Shown: positions 1 to 9,337, numbered from the stretch's first letter. The stretch: DNA of 64,000 nt from Orientia tsutsugamushi (GCF_900327275.1 NZ_LS398548.1:558001-622000); one strand, 5' to 3'. Translations and numbers: made by a program. The notes: generated from the letters alone by a model not told the origin.

Positions 1-66
1 TCCTATCATTACTGTAAAAGGAGCTATTTGACCTCCAAAATTACAATTAATTACAAGCTTTTTCAT
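1..66 (-). CDS. DUF2610-like protein, 5' end only (cut by window edge)
   Basis: Reading the minus strand from an ATG at position 66 gives 22 residues beginning MKKLVINCNFGGQIAPFTVM, and the frame is still open at the window edge. The first 21 residues match the intact gene at 8996-9337 exactly, so this is a second copy of that gene. The match continues upstream of the start for about 30 bases and then stops. Function is unknown; whether this copy is complete cannot be seen here. Confidence 0.7.
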   Translation of the reverse strand, partial: MKKLVINCNFGGQIAPFTVMIG

Positions 67-206
67 TTTAAATTCAGTATATAGGTTATGGCCTTATTAA
101 TATTTCAGTAATAGCTTAATTTTTATACTACATTATCTTATTTATTTTCATAATATTAGTAAATACTATACTTTAATATTATTTGTTTTTAATTTGTTAT
201 AATAAT

Positions 207-1043
207 TTATGGCCACTTTACTTCAGGTGGGAGTGACATTAATATAGCATCAACGTTACCATCAGTCATTAATCCAAATTTAGTACCTCTATCATATAAT
301 AAATTAAATTCTACATATCTTCCGCGTTTAACTAGTAGAGCTTCGTATTGACTATTGCTCCATGGCAAAAACATTTTGCTTTTTACAATATCAGGATAAA
401 TAGCTAGAAAAGCTTCTCCAATACTCTTAGTAAAATTAAAATCTATATCAAAATTCTTGCTATTTAGATAATCATAAAATACTCCTCCAACTCCTCTAAC
501 CTCTTTTCTATGAGGTAAATAAAAATAATTATCGCATTCTGCTTTAAATTTTTCATAATATGATGGGTTATATTTATCGCATGCTAGTTGAAAAGCCTGA
601 TGAAATTTTTTAGTCTCAAGCTTATCCGGATATAATGGCGTTAAATCACTTCCACCGCCAAACCAATAGTTGTTAGTTTGTAAATATCTGGTATTGAAAT
701 GCACAGCTGGAACTAGAGGAGATTTCATATGTGCTACTACTGAAATACCTGTAGCAAAAAAATCAGAACTATAATTAGCGCAAGGTATGACATCACATAA
801 TGCTGTTGGTACATCTCCATAAACTTTTGAAATATTAACTCCAACCTTAGCAAATACATTACCTCGCATTATCGACATTTCTCCACCACCACCACCAGCT
901 CTGTTCCACTGACTCTTGGTAAATTTAGCTACTTTAACTTTTTTGCTACTTGCGTAATGCTGTTCTATTAGTTCAAACGCTTTGATAAGCTCATCTCGTA
1001 GTTCTTTAAACCATTGATAACATTTTTCCTGATATTCAATCAT
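207..1043 (-). CDS. hemF: Oxygen-dependent coproporphyrinogen III oxidase
   Basis: HemF carries out the oxidative decarboxylation of coproporphyrinogen III to protoporphyrinogen IX, a late step of haem synthesis in the cytosol. The protein is about 278 residues, normal for bacterial HemF. It shows the family signature WFGGGSDLTPLYP near residues 127-139, the upstream glycine-rich stretch (residues about 49-55), the segment LPHRKEVRGVGGVFYDYL, and RGRYVEFNLLYDRGTKFGL near the C-terminus. A TTG three codons upstream is in frame, but the ATG at 1043 is the likelier start. It is transcribed alone, about 170 bases downstream of miaB on the same strand. An oxygen-dependent enzyme fits an aerobic intracellular life. 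Confidence 0.96.
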   Translation of the reverse strand: MIEYQEKCYQWFKELRDELIKAFELIEQHYASSKKVKVAKFTKSQWNRAGGGGGEMSIMRGNVFAKVGVNISKVYGDVPTALCDVIPCANYSSDFFATGISVVAHMKSPLVPAVHFNTRYLQTNNYWFGGGSDLTPLYPDKLETKKFHQAFQLACDKYNPSYYEKFKAECDNYFYLPHRKEVRGVGGVFYDYLNSKNFDIDFNFTKSIGEAFLAIYPDIVKSKMFLPWSNSQYEALLVKRGRYVEFNLLYDRGTKFGLMTDGNVDAILMSLPPEVKWP

Positions 1044-1216
1044 AAATCTCAAACTTAACTTAACTTATTGTATTTGAGTTTTTATATACCATAGCTTTTG
1101 AATAGTTAAAATGAAAGAGGTTGAAAATTAGTGCTTCAAATAACTGTTAACTAGAGCTTTAGGTTAGTGTAGAGTTATTATTGCTGAAATATTGATTTTA
1201 TACAATATATTGTTTT

Positions 1217-2566
1217 TTAACTATCAGCATAAACTTCTCCAAATAGACTTGATGCTGAAGCAGTCAAGATCTTTACATTAACTATTTTACCATATAAATT
1301 ATTACCTTTCTCGTTCATAATACAAACAGATTGCATATAAGGCGTCTTACCGATTATTTGACCTTCATACTTACCATCACGATCAAATAATACTGGCACT
1401 ACCTTACCAATTAATTTTTGATTGCATTCTAGCTGCTGCTGCATTAGCTGGGCCTGCAATATACTTAACCTATGCTGTTTTACTTCTTCGGGAATTTGCT
1501 GTTTGACAGCTGCAGGAGTACCTGGTCTTTGACTATATTTAAAGGAATAGCATTGTCCAAACTTAGCTTCTTTAGCTAAACTCAAAGTTGCCTCAAAATC
1601 CTCATCATCTTCTCCTGGAAAGCCTACAATAATATCACTAGAAATTACTATATCAGGCCTTAACTCTCTTAATTGTTGAATGATTTCCAAATATCGTTCT
1701 CTACTATGTCTTCTATTCATTAACTTTAATATTTTATTAGAACCAGATTGAACAGGCAAATGTAAAAAAGGCATTAACTTCTCTTCTGTTGCATGTAAAG
1801 ATAATAACTGATCAGTCATATCATTTGGATGAGAAGTAATATATCTAATTCTTTTAATTTTATCTATCTTAGCAACATATTTAATTAGGTCAGCTAAACT
1901 ACACTCTTTACCATTCTCATCTTTCCCATGATACGCACTTACATTTTGTCCTACTAATACAACTTCTTTAGCACCTTGTTGAGCGATATTAAGAACTTCA
2001 CGATAGACTTGTTCAAGAGGTCTTGAAAACTCAGCTCCTCTAGTATAAGGTACAACACAAAATGTACAAAATTTATCACATCCTTCTTGAACAGATACTA
2101 AGCCACTCACAGTAGGTGATTTTAAAACTTCAGGAAGTTTATTAAATTTAGCCGCTTCAACAAAATCTAAATCTATTAAATGATTTTCTGTACCACTATC
2201 TAATTTTTCAAGCATAGTTGGTAAATTATAATATGACTGAGGGCCAACTACGATGTTAACTGCTGGCTCTCGAATAAAAATTTCTTCTCCTTCAGCCTGC
2301 CCAACACATCCTGCTACTATTATTTTAGCTTTACTTTTACCAGCTTTAAGCTGACTCTGCTGCAATTTTTTAATTCTGCCTAATTCAGAGTACATCTTTT
2401 CTGATGCTTTTTCCCTTATATGGCAAGTATTTAATATTATTACACTAGCATCTGCCATATTTGCAACAATATTATAGCCTTGAGTTTCTAGTAGGTCTAC
2501 CATACGATTCGAGTCATAAACATTCATCTGACAGCCATATGTTTTTATATACAACATTTTATTCAT
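1217..2566 (-). CDS. miaB: tRNA-2-methylthio-N6-dimethylallyladenosine synthase MiaB
   Basis: MiaB is a radical-SAM methylthiotransferase that adds a methylthio group to i6A37 of tRNAs reading UNN codons. The protein opens with the UPF0004 domain ([14 protein letters not shown], with further cluster cysteines in ILNTCHIR and VAGCVGQ), followed by the radical-SAM cluster motif CDKFCTFC near residue 160 and a C-terminal TRAM region. The length of about 449 residues is normal. A GTG two codons upstream (2572) could also start it; the ATG at 2566 was preferred. The neighbouring hemF lies downstream on the same strand but the 170-base gap argues against tight coupling. Confidence 0.96.
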   Translation of the reverse strand: MNKMLYIKTYGCQMNVYDSNRMVDLLETQGYNIVANMADASVIILNTCHIREKASEKMYSELGRIKKLQQSQLKAGKSKAKIIVAGCVGQAEGEEIFIREPAVNIVVGPQSYYNLPTMLEKLDSGTENHLIDLDFVEAAKFNKLPEVLKSPTVSGLVSVQEGCDKFCTFCVVPYTRGAEFSRPLEQVYREVLNIAQQGAKEVVLVGQNVSAYHGKDENGKECSLADLIKYVAKIDKIKRIRYITSHPNDMTDQLLSLHATEEKLMPFLHLPVQSGSNKILKLMNRRHSRERYLEIIQQLRELRPDIVISSDIIVGFPGEDDEDFEATLSLAKEAKFGQCYSFKYSQRPGTPAAVKQQIPEEVKQHRLSILQAQLMQQQLECNQKLIGKVVPVLFDRDGKYEGQIIGKTPYMQSVCIMNEKGNNLYGKIVNVKILTASASSLFGEVYADS

Positions 2567-2857
2567 AATCACTTAACTACTAAATTCTCTAGTTTATCTG
2601 TATTATTTAATTAAAAAACTATGTTGATGTAAAATACTATACCAAATTTAAAATATACTTGCCTTATATTAAAACACAAGATATTTTCCTTGAAATTATT
2701 TTGAAGATAATATTATTATTTTATTTTATATTAAAAAGAGCTGTTATATTATAACTACTTTTTTAATATAGCACAGGGTTTATAATCAATAAAAAAATTT
2801 GAAATTATAAATTCTATGTGTTTATATAGCAACCATATAAATTAGAGGATACTCAGC

Positions 2858-3775
2858 ATGGAAATTATTAGTAAAAATCATACTAATTCTTTAGATAAGG
2901 CAATATTGCGACAACCAGCTAGTAAAATTGACAAATTATTATCTTGCTTACATTGCGGTTTGTTGAATAACAAGAGTGTGGTATCAGTTATTCACTTAAC
3001 TGGTATTATTGGTAAGGTTGGTAGTTTTAAGTCTGGGCTTACTTTACATACATTAAATTCTGTAATAGAAAAAGCTTTTTCATTTAAGAAATTAACCGCT
3101 GTATGCTTGGTAGTAAATTCTCCTGGTGGTTCTCCTGTACAATCAGAATTAATAGCAAGCAGGATTCTTCAGCTATCAAATCAAAAAAATGTGCCTGTAT
3201 ATAGCTTTGTTGAGGATGTCGCAGCATCAGGAGGATATTGGTTAGCTTGTGCAGGCAAAAAGATTTATGCTTCTAAAAGTTCAATCATTGGCAGCATAGG
3301 TGTTATTTATATGGGATTTGGTCTGCATGAAGCAATAGGCAAGCTTGGCATTAAGCGAAGAGTTTATACTTCTGGAAATAATAAATCTATATTAGATCCA
3401 TTTATGCCAGAAAAAGATAGTGATATAAAAATCATTCAAAACTTGCAGAAAAAGATACATAATCATTTTATCAGTTATATTAAATCAAGGCGAGGAGATA
3501 AAATTACTCAAGAAGATAAAGTTATTTATAATGGTGAGTTTTGGTCTGGAGAGCAAGCTTTAGAATATGGATTAATAGATGGCATAAACGATATGTATAG
3601 CTTTCTAAATACCAAATATGGTGATTCTATTAAAATAGAGTATGTATCTACTAAGCAAAGTTGGATCAAACGCAAGTTAGGTTTGATAATAGATGTTGGA
3701 GCTGATAGTCTTGTTCAAAAAACATTAAAAGCTATTGAATATAATGCATCTACTAATAAGTATGACTTACATTAA
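2858..3775 (+). CDS. S49 family (SppA/SohB-like) serine peptidase
   Basis: The 305-residue protein is the short form of the S49 peptidase family, related to signal peptide peptidase SppA and SohB. Visible family blocks are VCLVVNSPGGSPVQSELIAS, the nucleophile region VAASGGYWLACAGKKIYAS and SSIIGSIGVI, followed by RRVYTSGNNKSILDPF, the arrangement usual in alphaproteobacterial homologues. The family cleaves signal peptide remnants or misfolded membrane proteins. There is no clear N-terminal signal peptide, although a short hydrophobic stretch lies around residues 40-50. It is monocistronic and followed by an AT-rich hairpin. The S49 assignment is secure; the exact substrate is not. Confidence 0.9.
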   Translation: MEIISKNHTNSLDKAILRQPASKIDKLLSCLHCGLLNNKSVVSVIHLTGIIGKVGSFKSGLTLHTLNSVIEKAFSFKKLTAVCLVVNSPGGSPVQSELIASRILQLSNQKNVPVYSFVEDVAASGGYWLACAGKKIYASKSSIIGSIGVIYMGFGLHEAIGKLGIKRRVYTSGNNKSILDPFMPEKDSDIKIIQNLQKKIHNHFISYIKSRRGDKITQEDKVIYNGEFWSGEQALEYGLIDGINDMYSFLNTKYGDSIKIEYVSTKQSWIKRKLGLIIDVGADSLVQKTLKAIEYNASTNKYDLH

Positions 3776-3797
3776 TTAAGTAGTTAGAAATAATTGA

Positions 3798-3827
3798 GAA
3801 TAATAAAAAAAGTTCTTTTTATTATTC
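3798..3827 (+). terminator. AT-rich hairpin after the S49 peptidase gene
   Basis: About 25 bases after the stop codon there is an inverted repeat of roughly 12 bp (GAATAATAAAAA / TTTTTATTATTC) around a short loop. The stem is pure A/T apart from its ends, so it is a plausible but weak terminator that could act for either strand. Confidence 0.4.
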
Positions 3828-3908
3828 TGTTAGAACCACATTGTGCTAAATTTAAGAATGAGCTCAAGACATAACTGTCTATCGTAGGTTGTGATAATAA
3901 CTATGCCA

Positions 3909-4002
3909 ACGCCAGATAGGATAAGATGGAAGAAGTGAGGTATACAAAGAGATAATGCTGGGTTGTAAAGAAGAGTTTAAATAAAAATATAACAATCCAC
4001 CA
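3909..4002. repeat. End fragment of an IS982-like element
   Basis: The stretch opens with ACGCCAGATAGGATAAG, one base short of the 5' terminal repeat of the IS982-like copies at 9986 and 50928. It continues with about 75 bases that match, in reverse complement, the sequence just inside 9986 (GGTATACAAAGAGA and onward). It stops abruptly where the IS5-like remnant begins at about 4003, so it marks an insertion and later deletion in that element. Confidence 0.6.
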
Positions 4003-5106
4003 AGTAGTTCAAAATTATAAATGCCAGAGATCAAATTAAATCTAATATCGAATCTTTTACGCCTATTTCGATATTTATCAGCAATAATTTTGAACCGTTT
4101 TAGCATACCAATAACGTTTTCATTGATAACTCTTTCTCCTGCTAACCTACGATTGTTCTTTTTATCATTTTTAGTTAAAGGATTTTTTTTGCTTTTTTTC
4201 TTTTGCAATTCAGAATTATTGTGAGTTTTTTGTATACCTTGATATCCTGTATCAGTAATCACTTTAACCTTGGGATGGATAAGAATTTTGGATTCCTTAA
4301 ATAATCTAAAATCATGCTTTTTACCGTTAGAAAAATCTGTACATATTACTTGGTGTGTTTGGTGGTCTTTCTATAGGACTCTCAGTAGCATCAATCAAGA
4401 CTACTTCATAATTCATATCACTCTTCATTAGAGCTTTACGACATGGAAGAGCAAAGTTTTGGTGTTTAACTAGCGTATCTTCTACCCATTTAACAGCCTT
4501 ATATGCTGAACTTTCACTAATCCCATAGTTCTGACCTATATAACGTCAGTTTAGGATAAGAGAAAGTATGAAATGGATAATACAAAAGGTCTACAAGAGA
4601 TATTATGTAATATCTTTAAATATAGTTTCAATTAATAACAGTTTATTTATTGCTCACATGTCTGTAAATGCAATTTTAGGATAAGAAACAATTAGAAATA
4701 TGTAAATATACAAGTGTTATAATGGTGAATGTTCAGGTTATTAAGTATAGTATTATGAAAGAATATTTGTAGAAATATGAGCAATAAATAAACGGTTATT
4801 AATTGAAACTACAGATAATATATAATTATACATTATCTCTTGTATACCTTTTACTCACTACCTTTCATATTTTCTCTTATCCTAAATTAGCGTATATAGA
4901 AATAAGTACGGTATTCTCTAAGGTATTTTAAGTCCATCAGCAACTGTTCATCCAAATTGAGCTTATTTTTACACCCGACTTTTGATTTTTTAAGACCATC
5001 AGTTTGCCTCAAAATATCTACCATCTTTGAGAATGTTACCTTCCTTACTCCTGTTAATCGACGAAATTTTTCATCCTCTAACTCTTTAATCTAATCAAAT
5101 TTCATT
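4003..5106 (-). pseudogene. IS5-like transposase pseudogene
   Basis: The reading starts at an ATG at 5106 with a stop at codon 5 (TAG where the intact copy has CAG). It is then split by the MITE at 4543-4893 and by frame changes near 4340-4370. The C-terminal part, 3879-4262, still reads through the second catalytic Asp (ITDTGYQGI) and the catalytic Glu (ERVINENVIGMLKRFKI) of a DDE transposase. Not functional. Confidence 0.8.
4543..4893. mobile_element. 351-bp inverted-repeat MITE with IS982-like ends
   Basis: The element begins ACGTCAGTTTAGGATAAGAG and ends with the reverse complement of ACGCTAATTTAGGATAAGAG. Similarity between the two arms runs inward for over 100 bases, including GTTTCAATTAATAAC and the segment ending in TTATTTATTGCTC. 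It has no coding capacity. The ends resemble those of the IS982-like copy at 50928-51505, whose transposase probably moved it. It sits in the IS5-like transposase, flanked by an ATATA direct repeat. Confidence 0.75.
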
Positions 5107-5170
5107 ATTACTTCAAATCAGATATTTATAACACCATTCTACATCATTGGTTACTTTCGAAAGAAGTCTA

Positions 5171-5630
5171 TTGCTTTGGCTTTTTGTTCAACTAATTGCA
5201 TTGTTAGTGCAGCTAATAATACAGCTACATGATCATATTTGCATGGTACAAAATACCATCGACTGCGTCTTAACACCGAGCAAAACGCAGATGCAGATTG
5301 CTTAGCTTTTTTTGTTTTATTAAACATAATAACATTGAAGTAAACATTAACAACTCTATCACCGTTCTGTAAAACAGCTACTACACCTGCTAGATCTTCT
5401 TCTGCTTGCTGTATATCAGGAAAAATTTTTCCCATTCCTACATTAATATTTCTTTCTAGTGCTTCTCTTTTAGTTATAGCTACAGTCCTTTCCATCGCTT
5501 GATTTGGTAAAATTTGCAGACCAAAATGAATCAGGAAATTTGATTTTATATATTTATCACGACGTATTTCATTGTCTAAAAAAATACATGGCAGATAATT
5601 TCCACTCTGCCAGCCTCTTTTTTGCTTCTA
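5171..5630 (-). pseudogene. TraC-like (F-type type IV secretion ATPase) fragment
   Basis: An open stretch reads GNYLPCIFLDNEIRRDKY, then NFLIHFGLQILPNQAMERTV, NINVGMGKIFPDIQQAEEDL and CKYDHVAVLLAALTMQLVEQ. This resembles the middle of TraC, the ATPase of F-type conjugation systems in rickettsial integrated islands. Both ends are lost: upstream there is a frameshift, and downstream the IS5-like element begins and supplies the last few codons and the stop. The Walker motifs are absent. The TraC call rests on remembered family pattern plus the TraV-like neighbour. Confidence 0.55.
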
Positions 5631-5746
5631 GGATGATAATAAGACATTTTTTTGATTTTTTTGGCTGAAGTGTTAACAACAGCTACGCTTTGAATTGCTT
5701 TAGCTCACCTGTAGCATAGAATACAGCGTCTTTTTGATTTGATTTT

Positions 5747-5920
5747 TTATGTTTCAACTTTCTCAAGATTATTAGTATCAAAAACTCCTTGAGCAGCCAT
5801 ATTCTTTATTTCATATAGAGATTTGCATTTTTGATCTTTAGAAATTTTACAGTCAAAATTGCTTTCGAAAAAGAAGCTGGTTAAGCTCATACAGCATAAT
5901 AACAATAATAAAAACTTCAT
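5747..5920 (-). pseudogene. TraV-like lipoprotein fragment
   Basis: About 57 residues from an ATG at 5920 show a hydrophobic N-terminus (KFLLLLLCCMSLTS), then FDCKISKDQKCKSLYEIKNM, which resembles the cysteine-bearing segment of the F-type conjugation lipoprotein TraV. A stop follows at once and the rest of the protein is missing. It lies just upstream of the TraC-like fragment on the same strand, the usual traV-traC order, which supports both calls. Confidence 0.45.
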
Positions 5921-5959
5921 TTTTTCCTGAAGTAGCATTAACAAGCATTACATATCTTA

Positions 5960-6150
5960 GAGTTTTTGAAAAAAAATTAACATTAAATATTGAGTGATTT
6001 TGTGTTTTCCTATTACTGTTAAATAAACATTGTTTTCTTCTTTTCGATGAGCAATAAATAATAAACTCCCAGACTCATGAACCTACAACTTCAGCTGCAT
6101 TTTGATGGTACATAAAAATATCATTAATTTTTTCATCTTCTGCAATTGAC
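5960..6150 (-). pseudogene. Degenerate coding remnant, unidentified
   Basis: Two adjacent minus-strand frames read like a decayed protein: MSIAEDEKINDIFMYHQNAA, a TGA, then after a frame change LLFIAHRKEENNVYLTVIGK. It lies upstream of the TraV-like fragment and is probably part of the same conjugative island. I do not recognise the family. Confidence 0.35.
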
Positions 6151-6159
6151 ATCAAGATA

Positions 6160-6307
6160 TTATTGTCATATTGACAAATAATATTAATATAGCTACAGTT
6201 AAGTTTATATATCAACTCAAACTAGAATAAACTAAATAGCAGCTTTTATAAAGCGTATAAAGCTCACAATAACTCTTAATCTAACTTATTTCTTCTAGTT
6301 ACTTAAA
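6160..6307 (-). repeat. Dispersed ~160-bp repeat, copy 1
   Basis: On the minus strand this contains AGCTTTATACGCTTTATAAA, then AACTGTAGCTATATTAATAT and CAATATGACAATAATATCTT. Related copies lie at 8286-8367, 9523-9690 and 20862-20930. The segment AGCTTTATA...TATAAAAGCT can fold as a small hairpin. Copies 2 and 4 lie directly upstream of integrase remnants. Confidence 0.7.
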
Positions 6308-6509
6308 TCATCTTAAATATGAAAGGTACTATCACAGTACTGTTCTTATGGATGGAAAGCCTTACTGCACTTACCTACCAGCTTATTTTCTCCTATCATC
6401 ATTTTTCAATTTATCATAATTTGGTGTGTTGGGTAATTTTATTGACTGATTCACTATCTATCTTTATTATTTTATCTAGTAGTAAGGTTTACATAACAAA
6501 AATAAAATC

Positions 6510-7751
6510 ATGCATTTTATAAACGAATTCATTAATCGAGGTTATTTTTATCAATCTACTGACCTTACAAGGCTAACACAAATTAGTAATAGCCAGATAG
6601 TAGCTTATATTGGTTTTGACTGTACAGCTCAGTCTTTGCACGTTGGAAATCTTATGCAGATAATGATATTAAGGCTATTACAGCAATGCGGCCATAAGTC
6701 TATAGTTGTTATTGGAGGAGCTACTACTAAAATTGGTGATCCATCTGGAAAAGATAAACTGCGCAGAATTATAACTAATGATGAAATACAGCAAAATATA
6801 TCTGGAATTAAAAAATCACTAAAAAAATTTATTAAATTTGATGAAACGAAAAATGACGTATTACTATTAAACAATCAGGAATGGCTAGATTCTATCAACT
6901 ATATTAATTTTCTTCGGGACTATGGTAGAGCATTTTCAGTAAACAAGATGTTAACCATGAATTCTGTTAAATCAAGGCTAGAGCGGCACACTCCTTTAAG
7001 CTTTTTAGAATTTAACTATATGCTGTTACAAGCATATGATTTTTACTATCTAAATAAATATTACAACTGCAATCTTCAAATTGGAGGTAGTGACCAATGG
7101 GGCAATATCACTATGGGCGTAGATTTAGTTAAAAAATTAAGTAATAATGAAGTATTTGGCTTAACAACTCCATTAATCACAAACTCATCTGGAGAAAAAA
7201 TGGGAAAAACAGTTAATGGGGCTGTTTGGTTAAATGAAGATATGTGTTCTCCATACAATTATTTTCAATATTGGAGAAATATAGAAGACAATGATGTAAT
7301 ACGCTTTGCTAAGTTGTATGGCGAATTTTCTGAAGTAGAGCTATCTAAGCTTACAGAATTATTCTTCAATAATATCAATGAAGCCAAAAAGCAAATCGCT
7401 TATAAAATCACTTTACTATGCCATGGAAGGGATGAAGCAAACAAAGCACTTAATACTGCAATTCAAATATTTGAGCATAAAAAAGCTGATGATGAAAATT
7501 TGCCAACATTTACTATAAAGAATTGCAATAATTTAAAGGTTGGTATACCAATCACTGAATTATTAGTAACAATTGGGTTAGCTAAAACTAAATCTGAGGG
7601 GAAAAGATTAATTCAAGGTAATGGAATAAGAATCAACAATATAAAAGTTAATAACATAAACTTAGTTGTGCAATTGCATGATTTTATAGATCAAGTGATT
7701 ACAGTTTCATTAGGCAAAAAATGCCATATTTTAGTTAAAATAGCTAAATAG
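6510..7751 (+). CDS. tyrS: Tyrosyl-tRNA synthetase
   Basis: A class Ic synthetase that charges tRNA-Tyr. The 413-residue protein has the HIGH-type motif in [13 protein letters not shown] (residues about 43-55), the tyrosine-binding [13 protein letters not shown] region, the GGSDQWGNI block, and the KMSKS-type loop [14 protein letters not shown] near residue 230. A C-terminal S4 RNA-binding domain follows ([19 protein letters not shown]). The length is normal. It stands alone between two remnant-rich stretches and appears intact. The ATG at 6510 gives the expected N-terminus; a short open frame just upstream on the same strand has no visible features. Confidence 0.97.
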   Translation: MHFINEFINRGYFYQSTDLTRLTQISNSQIVAYIGFDCTAQSLHVGNLMQIMILRLLQQCGHKSIVVIGGATTKIGDPSGKDKLRRIITNDEIQQNISGIKKSLKKFIKFDETKNDVLLLNNQEWLDSINYINFLRDYGRAFSVNKMLTMNSVKSRLERHTPLSFLEFNYMLLQAYDFYYLNKYYNCNLQIGGSDQWGNITMGVDLVKKLSNNEVFGLTTPLITNSSGEKMGKTVNGAVWLNEDMCSPYNYFQYWRNIEDNDVIRFAKLYGEFSEVELSKLTELFFNNINEAKKQIAYKITLLCHGRDEANKALNTAIQIFEHKKADDENLPTFTIKNCNNLKVGIPITELLVTIGLAKTKSEGKRLIQGNGIRINNIKVNNINLVVQLHDFIDQVITVSLGKKCHILVKIAK

Positions 7752-8285
7752 CATCTTGTTTCAAACCATAGTTAAAACCATTGATAGTCAGAAAGAAGTA
7801 AGATAAAACAAAAGTTTGTATAAAATAATTCAATCTTGAAAAAGAAACAGATATTTTGTTAAGTTAAAAAACATAAGCAAAAAATATACTTCACTAGAGT
7901 ATCAATTAAAAAAGATCTAAGTTATAATAATAACTGTTTGATATAAGTGATAGACAATATAGGATGAGTTAGCAGTACATGCTTTTTTATGCTTATGTAT
8001 AGTGGAACATATATTATTTTGTACTTCTTATTCATATTACAAAAAAAGTCTTATATTAACATGAATTCAATATAAGAAGATAGAATAGAGATAGTAGAAA
8101 TATTATATTGACTCCACAAGGCTTTCTGTATGTTATAATTCAAGAATTTATAAGCACAAAATATTTCAAAATATAGGACATGAGTAAAATGCTTCTACAG
8201 GATAATTTTTGAATATAAGATGCGTATGCTGCATATATCTAAGCCACTATAAAACAGTTATATTATATCCACTTCATGTTTAAGT
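7752..8285. other. Intergenic stretch without a supported gene
   Basis: No convincing coding frame is visible. Near 8236-8265 the sequence ATCTAAGCCACTATAAAACAG matches the left end of the IS630-type MITEs at 18334 and 25272. Right after it, CCACTTCATGTTTAAGTGG forms a short perfect hairpin at about 8268-8286. The rest is featureless AT-rich DNA. Confidence 0.5.
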
Positions 8286-8367
8286 GGATTTAACTAACTA
8301 TAAGAAATAGTTAGAGTAAGAGTTATTATGAGCTTTATGCGCTTTATAAAAGCTGCTATTTAATTTA
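8286..8367 (+). repeat. Dispersed ~160-bp repeat, copy 2 (truncated by MITE)
   Basis: This matches the first half of the repeat (TTAACTAAC through AGCTGCTATTTAATTTATT) and stops exactly where the 147-bp MITE begins. On the other side of the MITE the sequence continues with the N-terminal codons of an integrase pseudogene. Confidence 0.65.
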
Positions 8368-8514
8368 TTAGACCTCTTTCGAAACTGGTTAAAGTAGTTC
8401 AAAATTATAAATGCCAGAGATCAAATTAAATCTAAGACCGAATCTTTTACGTCTATTTCGATATTTATCAGCAATAATTTTGAACTACCTTAACCAGTTT
8501 CGAAAGAGGTCTAA
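8368..8514. mobile_element. 147-bp palindromic MITE derived from the IS5-like 3' end
   Basis: Terminal inverted repeats of about 41 bp (TTAGACCTCTTTCGAAACTG through TTCAAAATTAT) flank a core of about 65 bp. The core is the last coding part of the IS5-like transposase (RNRRKRF.LRFNLISGIYNF, read on the minus strand here). The element therefore looks like the 3' end of the IS joined to an inverted copy of its own terminus. Three further copies of the same length lie at 54701, 57013 and 57272. Confidence 0.85.
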
Positions 8515-8980
8515 TAAAATAAAAGTACCAGCAAAAGAAGAAAATACATTCAAGTTTAGAGATACAAAAGACAGGAACTGACTGTTTATAATATCATATA
8601 CTGAATTTAGAAGACTATATTTATGAATAAACATTAATGGCATATAAAAATAGGAGATTTGCCAGACTTAACGGTAGTAGAAGCCAGAAAAAAGATACAA
8701 CAGTTAAAAATGGATATTGCCAGAGGAATAAATTTAATTGAGAAAAGACGGAAGATAAATAAAGAAAGAAGAGACTTAAATTAGAGAATGAACTAACATT
8801 TAAACAGATGTATGAAAAATATATTGAAGTATGCAGCATCTTTATGCAATAAAAAGATATCAGAGATTAGCAGAGAAGATATTCAGAAAATTTTTGATGA
8901 AATAAAGAAAAGAAGAACTATGTAACAGCAAACAGTATTCTAAAACACTTAAGTCCTATATTTAATAAGGCAATAACCTA
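8515..8980 (+). pseudogene. Tyrosine integrase pseudogene, N-terminal part
   Basis: Broken frames read NKIKVPAKEENTFKFRDTKD, then IGDLPDLTVVEARKKIQQLK, then KISEISREDIQKIFDEIKKR and PIFNKAIT. These are the DUF4102-type arm-binding region and the SAM-like core-binding domain of a phage/island integrase. Several stops and frameshifts interrupt it, and the catalytic domain is absent: the sequence switches at about 8975 to the upstream region of the DUF2610-like gene. The same protein is represented by remnants at 19221-19793 and 19958-20604. Confidence 0.75.
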
Positions 8981-8995
8981 TATACTGAATTTAAA

Positions 8996-9337
8996 ATGAA
9001 AAAGCTTGTAATTAATTGTAATTTTGGCGGTCAAATAGCTCCTTTTACAGTAATGATACAACAGCCAAAACCAGATCAGCATCCTTTGCATTTTCAAGCA
9101 AATTGGTTATCCACTGAAAGAGGAGGAGTAATACCCGCTGAGGTAATGGATTCAATAACACAATTAGTAGAATTATCAAAAAAATATCAAGTACCCATAG
9201 AGGAATTGGTAGTGTATGCTTTGGGATCTGCACAGGGCAATAATAACACAGCTACTGATAACAATGATCAAGATAATAATAATCAAGCCAAGCAAGAAAG
9301 CCAAGCTACAGTTAGCAGCGACAATCCAAATGACTAG
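8996..9337 (+). CDS. DUF2610-like small protein
   Basis: A 113-residue protein whose first 75 or so residues form a compact domain (INCNFGGQIAPFTVMIQQPK; GGVIPAEVMDSITQLVELSK; YQVPIEELVVYAL). The tail is low-complexity and rich in Asn, Gln and Asp (residues about 78-113). The domain looks like DUF2610, a family known mainly from Rickettsiales; its function is unknown. There is no signal peptide. A second copy begins at the window start on the opposite strand with the same start region and about 30 bases of the same upstream sequence. The Asn/Gln tail suggests a disordered, possibly interaction-prone end. Confidence 0.7.
   Translation: MKKLVINCNFGGQIAPFTVMIQQPKPDQHPLHFQANWLSTERGGVIPAEVMDSITQLVELSKKYQVPIEELVVYALGSAQGNNNTATDNNDQDNNNQAKQESQATVSSDNPND

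Larger units (their letters stand above)
4003..5170 (-). mobile_element. Decayed IS5-like element, interrupted by a MITE
   Basis: This is a minus-strand copy of the IS5-like element repeated throughout the window. Its 5' end at 5155-5170 carries the terminal repeat TTTCGAAAGAAGTCTA; its 3' end lacks the last 20-odd bases. A 351-bp inverted-repeat element is inserted at 4543-4893, and an IS982-like end abuts it at 4003. Outer and inner insertions give an order of events: IS5-like first, then the two IS982-type insertions. Confidence 0.8.

Noticed and set aside
4021-4224. Plus-strand frame opposite the IS5-like transposase
   Set aside because: Hydrophobic shadow of the transposase coding strand (Lys-rich segments give Phe/Leu on the other strand).
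6319-6522. 67-residue plus-strand frame just upstream of tyrS
   Set aside because: No ribosome-binding site, no family features; overlaps the tyrS start and looks like chance open AT-rich sequence.
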